A stretch of 64,000 nt of DNA from Hortaea werneckii (lineage: Eukaryota; Ascomycota; Dothideomycetes; Mycosphaerellales; Teratosphaeriaceae). The stretch covers positions 1 to 64,000 of the forward strand of contig JBAOKB010000086.1 of NCBI GenBank assembly GCA_037044905.1. Reading direction: 5' to 3'. Under the pieces are notes generated by a model. The model ran no database searches, had not been told where the DNA came from, and saw only the letters and a program-made list of their open reading frames with translations. Both the position numbers and the translations under genes were made by a program. This document shows positions 22,001-29,966 of this stretch, in pieces (positions within the stretch are counted from its first letter, which is position 1; each line of letters starts with the position of its first letter).

Positions 22001-22791
22001 GTCGCTCTGCAAGCTCTCTCGATCGCCTCCTCTTCTTCATCCACGCTCTCTATCCCCCGCTCGTCCGCCTCAAGCTTTGGCGCCGCACTTAGACTAGCCC
22101 GTAGCTCTTCTTTCTCAAACCCAGCCAGATGGTGAGCCCAGCTGGTGTGTTCCAGCCATGGATCCATTTCAGACCTGACATTGCTGACGTTCACCTTCCT
22201 GTGATGGTGCGCCTCCCGCAGCTTCCTCTTGAGTCCATCGGCTACCTCATCTGTCAACTTCTGCGCCCTGTCCTCGGGCTCGCAGCCATGACCGCCTCCT
22301 AGCATCCGTGGCGCTGGCGGTAGCACTTTAAAGAGCTTAGTCCACTGCGCATACTTGAAGAATCTCTGACAGCAGTGACCTTCCGTGAACGGCTGGTTTG
22401 CGGCGGGTCGACTCCTCAAACTCCCTCGACCTCCTCTGCTTTTGGCGCTGTTCCAGCCGTGTTCCTTTCTACAGTGCGCCTCGATCCCCTTTTTACTCTC
22501 CCTCAGCAACCCGCACGCTTTGCACTGTGAGCATTGCTCGATGACCGGGCCGAGCTCCTGGATCGCTTCCTGTTCGGCGGCGGGGTACACGACGTCTTCT
22601 GACCTATAAGCGACGTGGTCGAGTTTTTCCACTTGTTCGATTATTCCTTTCCTAGTGCTCACTGTTAGCGTCTGGTGACTTTGGCTGAGATGCGCCTTGA
22701 TTTGGTCTGGAACCACTGCAAACTTGCAATCTCTACAAACGATGATTTGAAAATTCTGGAAGTGTACGAACAGACTCTCAAAAGCGTCCAT
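19027..22791 (-). CDS. Truncated TLH helicase, unit D, centromere-proximal (1,254 aa ORF)
   Basis: This is the innermost array copy, identical in translation to units B and C. Its upstream region (22792-23368) abuts unique DNA, making it the only TLH promoter here not sandwiched between TLH copies. It is therefore the best place to measure expression uniquely. The ORF enters unit C's upstream region and ends at 19027. As in its siblings, the Walker A lysine is present but the DExH acid residues are absent. Confidence 0.85.
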   Translation of the reverse strand: MDAFESLFVHFQNFQIIVCRDCKFAVVPDQIKAHLSQSHQTLTVSTRKGIIEQVEKLDHVAYRSEDVVYPAAEQEAIQELGPVIEQCSQCKACGLLRESKKGIEAHCRKEHGWNSAKSRGGRGSLRSRPAANQPFTEGHCCQRFFKYAQWTKLFKVLPPAPRMLGGGHGCEPEDRAQKLTDEVADGLKRKLREAHHHRKVNVSNVRSEMDPWLEHTSWAHHLAGFEKEELRASLSAAPKLEADERGIESVDEEEEAIERACRATGRVIKKAMDVSSPRTIPRSALHYVNRKETGAANNETPFYSKHEASTKKKYSRVWVSMLRYLWRSQTWENKPDYTLTDGQARRLGAMQSLARRETAALDKGARKVCEDELQWSIVLFWASMLDQELLDDEFQSGFLSALAVLGLDTEDAGWVSVFNFTPKLAAIVTVCKALVVFMAYKQRQDDIDRLIGAGIGESEARKEAVSIVEGVHDMVPRLLCLQEYGGPASPMDRVLHMKTFGMRIRFTEKAGARVTWMNRCQQVAIDKISFSMGDLRDALHSLWERCLGRLTKRLMFLQQEEELPILHLDRLFDNPSDLTEGWSFLDDERNDEVLGRVRRPDGKDVESRKWLWSRAMREDRITKYFLQNIDMSEVRDRSELKWNTTKVEQYFREVTLFKEELIVLCHMAGGAPARGTEVVSIRTENGESARAQRGVFVDNGMVELVTGYHKGYSKSGEAKIIHRYLPQEVGKLLVYHLWLVEPFVHMLRWEVRGEFDFSKYLWEPEPEKKWEGEVDGVREEEESGSEEGGRESDGEEGSSGSESESSTSPSSESEADGGDDEGTAGDRMVSGREARSRPRNGGKAKEGKLQALSIDGFWNTERLKRVMKRELSKCQAGFFVTPSTWRQLYPAIQRVHCPEEEVTKQLDRLYEGVTTEDRQMQSGHSKRMEELIYGILTTENPFSTQSEQASFRKVSVSWHHFIRWPSTATGNGKPTIDLEKYRKMVEEERWAKLRRADLNVSLREMLGPNASFRGSQLEGLKAIVSGEPKVVMVMRTGGGKSLMFMLPAFCSVGGVTVVVVPLISLRSDLERRCKEIGLNAGRWPDQSARHARIVLVTPESAVTKAFNRFINDKLPSILQRIRGGFHDNAWGARATEFAGGGRFHEKPGAEGMKSTGRNRFKLGEFPIRRHFTREFSTSERETRVVNCYRGSKIPTFCVKFRSQRLRVRVGGRNGGSAGIEGPPEAQAGRSRRGRVDRNTPTKVQKSTQQDHRLL

Positions 22792-23368
22792 GGTGTATTA
22801 GCTGTCGAGCAACGTGTCTGTCCTGATGTTTCGGTCGGCGGCCTCGCCTGGGCTCAGCTGCACCGACCCCTGTCACAGAATTTTCGCGATCCCTGTCGCG
22901 ATGGCGCGGTCACACATGATGGGGTTGAACGTTAGCTACATGCTACAAGAGTCGGTGGTCTTGCTGGGTGCTTTTCTGCACCTTTGTTGGTGTATTTCTA
23001 TCTACCCTACCTCTTCGCGAGCGTCCAGCCTGCGCTTCCGGCGGTCCCTCAATTCCAGCCGAACCGCCGTTACGCCCGCCGACCCTAACCCTAAGCCTTT
23101 GCGAGCGGAACTTCACACAGAATGTCGGGATTTTCGAACCGCGATAACAATTCACCACGCGGGTCTCCCGCTCCGATGTTGAAAACTCACGAGTAAAGTG
23201 CCTACGGATTGGAAACTCACCGAGTTTGAAACGATTCCGACCGGTACTTTTCATTCCTTCTGCCCCCGGTTTTTCATGGAATCTGCCCCCTCCGGCGAAT
23301 TCGGTGGCCCGTGCCCCCCACGCATTATCATGGAATCCGCCCCGGATTCTTTGAAGGATTGAGGGTAG

Positions 23369-23380
23369 GATTGAGGGTAG
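23369..23380. repeat. Extra GATTGAGGGTAG at the array border
   Basis: The 12-mer GATTGAGGGTAG that ends every TLH unit (23357-23368 in unit D) is repeated once more immediately before unique sequence starts at 23381. The motif contains GAGGGTAG, close to telomeric GGGTTAG. It may be the seed on which the array was joined, or the scar of the original insertion. Confidence 0.85.
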
Positions 23381-24525
23381 GACGTAAATGCGTAAGGACG
23401 TACAGCTAACCAAATAGGTCGTAAAAAGGCTTTGTCCTAAATTAACACGAAATGCGACACCGGCCTCAATAGGAGCTCGGGAGCGATACAAGTAGCAAAC
23501 TCGATCGAAGTGCAAACTCAAACATGCGTTAGCATGAAGACGTTCGAGGAGTAAGCAAGGATACACAGGGCAAGACGAGTGGGGAAGGTGGCAAGCGAGC
23601 TTGCAGCTCTGGGCAGAAGAGAAAGCTGCTTGAGAGAAAAGCTTTCCGAGATGATAGCAAACGGAGAGTCCCAAAGAGTCGCAGAGGCAACATTGAAGAT
23701 CGACTACGCATGCAGCATCGACTAGACTTTTGCAAAGGCAAATGTGATTTTCCCAATATCGCCATGCCAATAGCAACAACATAGCGATGTCACAAACCTT
23801 GTGCATGGTGCGTTCACGATGGGACAGTCGAAATAAGGGCAAGAGCGGTGCCTCGGCATGGCTCGAAATTGACCCAGCCCAGGAAGCGGTTGCAGAAACT
23901 AAGATCCGTCTTGGTCGCCGGGAGCAGACACGAAATCGAGAAACGGGCAGAACCTCGCTCTAGTAACTGAGCCGGGAGTGGCAATGGCATCTACACCTCG
24001 CGGACCTCCGCTCACGGACGCAGCTATGGTGGGTATTACCGACTTTCAGGATATGGTGTACTGTAGTCGCTATCGCATTGTCTCCGTCGTTCTCTGTTGG
24101 ATCGACGTCGCTTGGATGGGGCGACTTGTACGAAAACAAAGTCAAGGTAATTTGGTATTCGAATTTCGAGAAGTTTGGTAAACATCGCACTACAGCCTCG
24201 CCCTAATTAGCGCTTATGTTTATCGGGCCTGGACAAGTTAGCAATGCGGTTTACAGTGTGAAGCACCAAGAACGAAGGAGACACAAGACTATGCCAAAAG
24301 AGGCGCTTTTGGATCAAGGGCATAATCGACGTCAGAAGGTGCGGCGGGTATAGAAGGCGGCGAGGGGCTGAACAGCGTCCGAGTGTCCCATAGCGAGCAA
24401 ATCTGTCCAAGATGACTGCTGTGGAGATTACACTAAGAGCAATAGGCGTAACAAATCCTCCTCCAGAGCCGGGCGGATGCCCAACAACTGATGAAAGATT
24501 TTTTTCTTTTCTTTTCTGGTCACAT
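23381..24525. other. Gene-poor transition zone with one diverged dispersed repeat
   Basis: Only short unconvincing ORFs are present. A minus ORF reaching from 23842 into the array is mostly read-through. Around 24222-24310 the sequence resembles 27826-27930 (shared core GTAGCAATGCGG or TTAGCAATGCGG, then GAAGC and GACTAT), so it is one member of a degenerate repeat family. A CTGATGAAAG plus T-rich tract lies at 24488-24520. Confidence 0.6.
24488..24520 (-). repeat. 3' signature copy a: A-rich tract plus CTTTCATCAG
   Basis: On the minus strand an A-rich tract is followed by TCTTTCATCAG. It lies about 180 bp downstream of the minus-strand gene 24699-25478, the same orientation relative to a gene as at 25776, 28121 and 30719. 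This is the most diverged of the four. Confidence 0.7.
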
Positions 24526-24737
24526 ACTTCGTCGCGCGCGGCGTGCTCACACTCGCTGGGATCGAGGATCCATGCAGAGATGCTGGCTGGCTCGCGGCTA
24601 GAAATATTCAAGGCCTGGAGGCCGTCATCCAACTTCGTCGCGCGGCGTGCTCACACTCGCTGGGATCGGGGATCCGTGCAGAGATGCTGGCTGGCTGGCT
24701 AGAAGTATTCAAAAGCATGCAAGCCGTCCTTGCCCTT
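24526..24737. repeat. Tandem 106-bp duplication covering the 3' end of the Cys-rich gene
   Basis: Two direct copies start at 24526 and 24632 (period 106). They share CGGCGTGCTCACACTCGC and GCAGAGATGCTGGCTGGCT. The right copy contains the stop codon and last residues of the gene at 24699-25478. The left copy is a diverged duplicate of the same 3' end. No gene lies within the left copy. Confidence 0.9.
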
Positions 24738-25478
24738 CTCCGGCATGACCTCCACGAGGCGCGTAAGACGTTGACCATCTTCGCTGACAGGTGTGGTGAG
24801 CCGAAGACAGGGACGAGGAGGCTTTGACTTCGGGCAAGTCTTGCAAGCAAAACGCCCTTCTTCCCGGTCTGCGTCCATCCTCGAGATGATTTTGCCCCCG
24901 CAACACTGATTTTTAGACCCCATAAGGGCCCACCAGCGGCGGAAAGGCTCGGTCTTCGAGGTGAACGTGTCCCAGGACGTTTCGAGCGCTTGCATGCGAT
25001 CTTCGTCGAGATCGGACAAGGGTCGATGCGAGCCATCGGGCATGAGCAAGCGCGCGAGCGAGAGAGAAGCCTCAGCCTCTTCCAGCGGCAAGTCTAAGCT
25101 CTGCATTGTTCTGGACATGCTGGAGCTGGACACCCGCCTATCCTTCTGAGGCCGCTGCTCTTTCTCCGGGCCCTCGCTTACTCTTTTGGCCGGACTGCCA
25201 CGCTGCGACACCCTGGTTGTCGATCTTGGCGTGTTCACTGGCGGGTCCAGGTCCATAGCGTCGCTAAGCCGCGCGCGAGAGAGGTTGGACGTGAGCGATT
25301 GCTCGCTGGATCCCCTTCTCATTCGCGAGCCGGTAGGGCGCGGCGGTGCTGGCGGCGGTGCTGGCAGCGGTGCCGGCGCGGCGCGTCGTGCACGATCACG
25401 CTCTTGCGTACGCTGCATTCTGGTTTCTGTGAGTTCAGTGATTCGATCTGTCTCTGCGATGAGCTTTGTGAAGTCCAT
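24699..25478 (-). CDS. Hypothetical protein with a C-terminal Cys-rich putative zinc module
   Basis: The protein has 259 residues from the start MDFTKL. An upstream in-frame Met at 25628 would add 50 residues that look like leader sequence, so I chose the internal one. The first 30 residues look helical, 30-130 are Pro/Ser/Arg-rich and disordered with several RRAS/SPAKR-like basic patches, and the C-terminus carries C192, C193, C212, C215 and C224 in the pattern CC...ACKTC...RPCL. That pattern resembles a widespread fungal hypothetical family with a small metal-binding C-terminus. Function is unknown. The 3' end is tandemly duplicated and is followed by an A-rich CTTTCATCAG tract. Confidence 0.7.
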   Translation of the reverse strand: MDFTKLIAETDRITELTETRMQRTQERDRARRAAPAPLPAPPPAPPRPTGSRMRRGSSEQSLTSNLSRARLSDAMDLDPPVNTPRSTTRVSQRGSPAKRVSEGPEKEQRPQKDRRVSSSSMSRTMQSLDLPLEEAEASLSLARLLMPDGSHRPLSDLDEDRMQALETSWDTFTSKTEPFRRWWALMGSKNQCCGGKIISRMDADREEGRFACKTCPKSKPPRPCLRLTTPVSEDGQRLTRLVEVMPEKGKDGLHAFEYF

Positions 25479-25841
25479 TACGGCTGCTAATGTTGTGTAG
25501 TGCCGTGTGGAGATTCGAAGTCGTGAGCTGAATTTGGGAAACCGAAGACGGATCTTCCCGCCACTGGATACGATGTCGCGCTGGATACGATATGTCGCGC
25601 TAGATGTCACTTCACTACCTCCTACCACCTAGGTACAGTTTCGCTCCACGGTACACTTAAAGACTAAGACGTCCTCGAGGCATGTACAAGATACCGCCGC
25701 TCTATCTGAGCTTCTCAATCACCCTCTTCTATTTTCCCCATTACCTTTCTCCAGGTGCCGCCGGAATGGCAGCCCGCTGATGAAAAGTTTTTTTTTTGTT
25801 TCTTGGTTTTTTGACTTCACGTCGCTGGCGTGGTCGACTTT
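25479..25841. other. Intergenic region, promoter of the Cys-rich gene and tail of the coiled-coil gene
   Basis: It contains the upstream region of the minus-strand gene 24699-25478 and, at its right end, the 3' signature copy b. A short direct repeat, GATACGATRTCGCGCT, occurs twice near 25568-25603. Nothing else is recognised. Confidence 0.5.
25776..25797 (-). repeat. 3' signature copy b: A10 plus CTTTTCATCAGC
   Basis: On the minus strand, ten A residues are followed exactly by CTTTTCATCAGC. It lies 45 bp past the stop of the coiled-coil gene at 25842-26738 and in the same orientation as that gene. Confidence 0.8.
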
Positions 25842-26738
25842 TTAGGACTGACGAGGGTACGGGTTGATGCCATTGTCACGGCACAACTGTGCCAGTCGCT
25901 CAGCCTCTTCAAAGTGTTCATCATCCATGACGTTGAGTCTATCGCGCTGATTGCGCGTTCTCTTCAGACACTTTTCAAGCTCTGACAACGCAGTGGTCGC
26001 CTCATCGAGTTGCTTTCGCAGCTCGACCGCTTGGTCCTGGTGCCCGACATCTTGCTTTTGCTTCTGCTGGACGGCGGCTTGCTTCTGCAGGTCTGAGTTC
26101 TGCTTTCGCAGCTGAAACACTTGCTTCTGCCATTCCGCGTCTTGCTTCTGCCATTCTGCGTCTTGTTTCTGCAGGTCTGAGTTCTGCTGCTGCAGCTCGG
26201 ACACTTGCTTCTGCCATTCTGCGTCTTGTTTCTGCAGGTCTGAGTTCTGCTGCTGCAGCTCGGACACTTGCTTCTGCAACTCGTCAAAGTCGGAGACTTC
26301 CTTCTGCACCTCGCGTAGCTTTTGGAACTCGTTCAGCTTGGAGCGCAGGTACTCATTCTTTTCCCGAAAGGGTTGAGAAGAGATCCATCCTGCTGCTTCT
26401 TTTGAACGGAGCTCGTCCAGACGCTTGAGGGCATCTTCCGGATTATCAGGCAAATCCACCTCTCGCACAGCGCTTTGCATGGTTTGTAAAGCGATCTCTG
26501 CATACTTGGGCTGAGGCGGATTTGCTTCGTAATCGGCGAAGGGATCGGTGTTGCGCTCGCGAGTAGTCGTAGCTTTCGCCTTTGGTACAGGTGACCGCCT
26601 GGCGTCTTGCTCCGGATCTTCACGTTCACTGTCAGACACCGATTCTCGATCTGAACTCTTTTCTATATTCTCGTCGCCGCCATAGCCACGCCTTTCGGGT
26701 GCTTGGAGTTTGGGAATGTTATCAAAAGGATTCGACAT
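25842..26738 (-). CDS. Hypothetical coiled-coil protein with 21-residue repeats
   Basis: The protein has 298 residues from MSNPFDNIP. The ORF extends upstream to 26894, but that part is Cys/Arg-rich and overlaps the likely shared promoter. The N-terminal 85 residues are charged and disordered (DRESVSDSEREDPEQD). Residues 90-290 are strongly helical, with a Gln-rich heptad block repeating KQVSELQQQNSDLQKQDAEWQ. Two copies are encoded by a 63-bp tandem repeat at 26158-26220 and 26221-26283, preceded by decayed copies. No catalytic or membrane segment is seen. It is divergent from the CCCH gene at 26968, with 229 bp between the starts. Function is unknown; it is probably an oligomeric scaffold. 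Confidence 0.7.
   Translation of the reverse strand: MSNPFDNIPKLQAPERRGYGGDENIEKSSDRESVSDSEREDPEQDARRSPVPKAKATTTRERNTDPFADYEANPPQPKYAEIALQTMQSAVREVDLPDNPEDALKRLDELRSKEAAGWISSQPFREKNEYLRSKLNEFQKLREVQKEVSDFDELQKQVSELQQQNSDLQKQDAEWQKQVSELQQQNSDLQKQDAEWQKQDAEWQKQVFQLRKQNSDLQKQAAVQQKQKQDVGHQDQAVELRKQLDEATTALSELEKCLKRTRNQRDRLNVMDDEHFEEAERLAQLCRDNGINPYPRQS
26158..26283 (-). repeat. 63-bp in-frame minisatellite in the coiled-coil gene
   Basis: Two nearly identical 63-bp units lie at 26158-26220 and 26221-26283. Each encodes 21 residues, or three heptads. More diverged partial units lie at 26080-26157. The period keeps the coiled-coil register, so copy-number change would lengthen the rod without breaking it. 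Confidence 0.85.
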
Positions 26739-26967
26739 GATGCTTATTACGTGCGTGTTGTGCGGTAGGTTCAGAACATGTGAACGCAAAGCTTCTTGAG
26801 CGGGCGCCCAAGCCCCGAAACGGCAGGAGCATTCAGGTGGAAGGAGCGACCGACGTCCGCCCCCTTGATCGGTTTCCAAGCTTCGCAAGCCCACTCAACT
26901 CTCAAGACAAACATCAAGTACGAGACCACCCCTACCCCATACATCGGCTTCAGCTAACATACGTAGC
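26739..26967. promoter_or_regulatory. Bidirectional promoter region
   Basis: This 229-bp gap lies between divergent start codons (coiled-coil gene on minus, CCCH gene on plus). It must hold both promoters. No TATA box is obvious. A CT/CA-rich stretch precedes the plus-strand ATG, as is common in fungal leaders. Confidence 0.5.
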
Positions 26968-27744
26968 ATGCCGAAACGTTCTGCTCCCGAAGTTGAGACC
27001 CAAGGGTCTCAAAAGCGCCCCAAACAAAGTATGCATCTCCAGCGCCCTAGGTCTGCCGTACCGTGTTAACATACCGCAGTGACACAAAGAAACATGCTGT
27101 CCGACTTGCACGAGATGGGCAAGGGTCAACTGAACCTCAAAGCTCAAGCCAGTGCTGAGATCCGCGACCTTCGTGGTCAGCTGGTCAAAGCCGGTTTGAG
27201 TGAACGGCAGATTGACCATCATCTGCAATCGGCGGCAAAGAAGAAAGATCGCCCTGCAAGTCAGCACGCCGCTGCGGCGAAGCAGAAAGATCCGGATGCG
27301 ACAAAGCCTCTTGCCTCGGGACAGAGCTGGGCCGATGTGCTCTCAGATAGACCCAGTAGCTCAACTTCCAACAAGCCGGTGGCCGTCGTGATGCCGACCC
27401 GCCCGAAGCCTAAGGAAGAGAAGCTGTGCTGCAAATACTACTTTTTGAATGGTCGTTGCGCCAAGGGCAATCAATGCGACTATTCACATGAGTGGTCCGA
27501 CAACTTCCTCCGCTCGAAAATGTTCAATGACTGGGTGGGCGATGGCAACCAGCTGCCAACGCATACTCAGCGTTTTGTTCATGAAGCCGATCAGAGGAAG
27601 AATGAGGCTGAAAGCAAAGCGAAGCTTGCTCGAGACTCCCAGGCGGCCCCAGAGTCGCACGTGGTCATCGGGAACGCTCGCAATGCCGAGTCAGACACAT
27701 CTGAGCAGAAGGATGTGCCCATGAGCGAGCTGCAAGGCTCGTGA
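26968..27744 (+). CDS. CCCH zinc-finger protein (two exons)
   Basis: The gene has two exons, 26968-27028 and 27080-27744, with a 51-bp intron (GTATGC...CGCAG) containing a GTTAAC branch-like site. Splicing regenerates an ATG at the junction and adds 20 residues (MPKRSAPEVET...) to the ORF, giving 241 residues. A single CX8CX5CX3H finger (C138, C147, C153, H157) sits after a disordered Ala/Lys/Pro region. A helical region with the look of a coiled coil is near residues 25-75, and the tail is acidic. CCCH fingers of this spacing usually bind RNA. It diverges from the coiled-coil gene and, unlike its neighbours, has no A-tract plus CTTTTCATCAG after its stop. Confidence 0.75.
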
Positions 27745-28198
27745 TTCCGGCTTTTCTCCTGCTCGGGGGGTTCACCCATGAGCTTGCTCGAGAAGTCGTG
27801 CCCTCATCAGTGCTTGGGTCATGGACTCGGGCCTGGAGAGGGTAGCAATGCGGCGGTGAAGCATCAAAGACGAGATGCGAAAATGGCGAGCGCGAGACTA
27901 TCGCAAAATGATGGCAAGAGCTTGCTCTAGAAGCAGTGCCCTGAGCCGTGGCTGTGCCACAAGGACACTGGACACGAGCCCGGAGAGAGGTTTTGCTGTG
28001 ACAAATCAGTATCGGAAGGGATCGAAGCTTCGATGGACTACATAACAATTCTAGAGCTTCCGCGTAATTCATCAATGTCGTCTTCTCCACCGCCCAGCCA
28101 CTCAGCGAGTGCTGGCGAGGTGATGAAAAGAGGGTTTTTTTTTTTTTTCCCCTTTTGGCATGTATGCCTGCAGGCTCGCCAAAGACAGCCAACACGAA
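27745..28198. repeat. Tandem diverged repeats between convergent genes
   Basis: Two related blocks lie at about 27776-27900 and 27905-28005, sharing GAGCTTGCTC, AGAAG, GTGCCCT and GAGAG. The first also matches about 24222-24310, and a shorter match is near 34030-34085 (GCTCGAGAAGTC, TTGGAGA). The 3' signature copy c lies at 28121-28148. No gene is seen. Confidence 0.6.
28121..28148 (-). repeat. 3' signature copy c: A14 plus CCCTCTTTTCATCA
   Basis: On the minus strand, 14 A residues are followed by CCCT and CTTTTCATCA. It is about 50 bp past the stop of the PHD gene (28199-29776) and in the same orientation as that gene. Confidence 0.75.
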
Positions 28199-29776
28199 CT
28201 ATATCAGCCCAAGATGTCCCAAAGCCCGATAGGCATCAGAAGCATCTTGCTCCGAATTAATCACGCGCTGAATTTCATTGGCTACTGTCTGACGCTCTGC
28301 GCGTTCGAGCTGAGCAATTTCCGAAAGGACTTGCTGATGCTCTTGGCGCCGAGCTCGTCTTCTCTCACGTTCGGCTTTAAGATTAGGTATGAGCGGTGAC
28401 TCGGTAAAAGTCTCGCTTGCCCAATTCTGCCAATCTTGCACTGTCCATCGGTTGTTAGAGGTAATGTTAAGGCCAGCTTGCTTGCCATTAACACCTTTAT
28501 TCCCGTCAACGTAGGACTGGGCAAGAAGTGAGAAGATAATCTCACCCCAACAGGCGTGAGTGTAATGGTAACACAAGAAAATGACGTCTGCCTCAAACGA
28601 GTACTTACGCTCCAGCAACTTGTCGGAAAGCGAAATCGCCTCGAGGAGGTTCATAAGCTTATTGGACGAATTGTGGAGGGCATGCTGCTCGTTGATACGG
28701 CGTTCGGCATTATCCGTGTACCCTATGTCACGAATTAGGAAGGGGACCTTATCGGTATCCGATATGTCCAAAGCGTCCAGCTGATTGGTAAGCTCGGTCA
28801 GCAAAGCAGTAATGCGTTGCCTTGTGTTCTCGCTACCATCAATGTACCTGCGCCATCCATTCGCTAAGTCGGTGCGTTCGTCCATCGAGAGCCTGCCTTT
28901 GACTTCGTCGACGTCGATCGCAAGATCAATGTCTTCCTGGGTCTCCGGCTTGACATATTGCCAGGCGAGCTCGATTAGGCGTCGCATTTCCGCTATGCTA
29001 GGCCCTAATCCTTCCTCGTCGACGAATTCAAACATGTAGATGCAAGGACGAGACGACCCTTTGCGAAAGTTCCTATTCAGGAACTTCTGCAGCCGGGAGT
29101 CAACGAGTTTGCGCTTCTTCAAGCCAGAATCGCAGACAGAGCGAAGTATGGGGTCTGGGACAGATGCGAGAATCTGTTCACATATCGTGCTGAAAACCTC
29201 AAAGTTTGGCAGGTACTTTGCTGCAGAATGCAATGTAGCGTCTTGCCACAAAGCCCGCGCGAAGGACTCATAACCAAGCTCCAAATGGCTCCAGTACGGA
29301 TTGTTCGCCTCAACATCAGCCGACGTGAAATCAGATGCTGACACGGGAGTCGCGTCATCTTCCTCGTCTTCTGAGTCTCCAGCATTGGTACTTTGTCTTG
29401 TGTCACGACCAGCTTTGAAACTCCATAACGCCGCATCTCCTAGCGAAGAGCCTTGTGAGTATGTTCCAGCCGTTTTGCTAATGCAATGCGGGCAACGCCA
29501 TTCGGTATCCGCCTCCAGCTCTTCCGGAATACATTCCACATGGTAGTATCTCGGTTGAGCATGATGCGGGCCGTTGCAGACGACAGTAGTGTCATCCTCG
29601 ACGTCTCCATCGCAATTGCACCAGGTACGCGTCTGTACAGTCCGCCTTTTGGCTGGAGAAGCGCGCGTCGGGCTCCTGAGAGCTGACGGCTGGTTCTGCG
29701 CCGGTGGGGCTACTGTGATCGCGTCTTCGGATTCTTGAGAGTCTGAAATTTCTCGTGGTATCGTATCGTCCGACAT
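28199..29776 (-). CDS. PHD-finger protein of unknown function
   Basis: This is a 525-residue ORF with no intron seen. After a disordered N-terminus, residues 53-98 form a PHD-type zinc finger (C53, C55, C67, H79, C82, C95, C98, preceded by PAKRRTVQTRTW and ending EWRCPHC). PHD fingers commonly read histone H3 tails, so a chromatin role is likely. Residues 165-480 are a folded, mostly helical domain that I do not recognise (FEVFSTICEQIL, KLLERKYSFEADVIFLC). The last 60 residues are a basic coiled coil (RRRARRQEHQQVL). It shares a 190-bp divergent promoter with the zinc-knuckle gene at 29967 and is followed by an A14 plus CTTTTCATCA tract. Confidence 0.75.
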   Translation of the reverse strand: MSDDTIPREISDSQESEDAITVAPPAQNQPSALRSPTRASPAKRRTVQTRTWCNCDGDVEDDTTVVCNGPHHAQPRYYHVECIPEELEADTEWRCPHCISKTAGTYSQGSSLGDAALWSFKAGRDTRQSTNAGDSEDEEDDATPVSASDFTSADVEANNPYWSHLELGYESFARALWQDATLHSAAKYLPNFEVFSTICEQILASVPDPILRSVCDSGLKKRKLVDSRLQKFLNRNFRKGSSRPCIYMFEFVDEEGLGPSIAEMRRLIELAWQYVKPETQEDIDLAIDVDEVKGRLSMDERTDLANGWRRYIDGSENTRQRITALLTELTNQLDALDISDTDKVPFLIRDIGYTDNAERRINEQHALHNSSNKLMNLLEAISLSDKLLERKYSFEADVIFLCYHYTHACWGEIIFSLLAQSYVDGNKGVNGKQAGLNITSNNRWTVQDWQNWASETFTESPLIPNLKAERERRRARRQEHQQVLSEIAQLERAERQTVANEIQRVINSEQDASDAYRALGHLGLI

Positions 29777-29966
29777 GATAAAGTTGTTCTTATTTGTGAT
29801 GAGGAATGCTTTGATGTGAGCATGAGTCGCGTCCTACACATCAGGCAAGCGGGTACTCCCGCCGCAGCTGCAGCGGGCCGCGCCGCCGCTCGACTGATCA
29901 TTTAATTGTTCCCAAGTCCCTCACGTTTGCTTTTGATGTTCAGACACAAACAGAAACGCTTTCAAG
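29777..29966. promoter_or_regulatory. Bidirectional promoter region
   Basis: This 190-bp gap lies between the divergent PHD gene (minus) and zinc-knuckle gene (plus). Its middle is GC-rich (GCCGCAGCTGCAGCGGGC, a near-palindrome at about 29859-29876). The arrangement mirrors the 229-bp divergent gap at 26739-26967. Confidence 0.5.

Larger units (their letters stand above)
7703..23368. repeat. Four-unit tandem array of truncated TLH (3.916-3.918 kb period)
   Basis: Head-to-tail units run 7703-11620, 11621-15536, 15537-19452 and 19453-23368. Each reads, left to right, truncated TLH 3' end, TLH 5' end, then the 577-bp upstream region ending in GAGGGTAG. The units look identical by eye except for one 2-bp insertion at about 10510 in the first. 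All junctions are the same (GAGGGTAG followed by CTTGTCG), so one rearranged unit was amplified as a block, by unequal exchange or rolling-circle copying. The absence of RIP-type changes means amplification followed the RIP that hit the outer copy, or happened where RIP does not act. True copy number may be higher if the assembly collapsed units. Confidence 0.95.

Noticed and set aside
7704..22100. Many plus-strand ORFs of 60-180 codons repeated every 3.9 kb
   Set aside because: All are antisense or alternate frames of the TLH array and show no domain of their own.
22943..23842. 299-codon minus ORF at the array border
   Set aside because: About half is the TLH upstream region and the rest is unique DNA with no family resemblance. 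It is a read-through ORF created at the junction.
25776..25797. TGATGA in the 3' signature as a C box of a C/D snoRNA
   Set aside because: No D box (CTGA) at the right distance, no flanking stem, and the motif is tied to an A/T tract instead.
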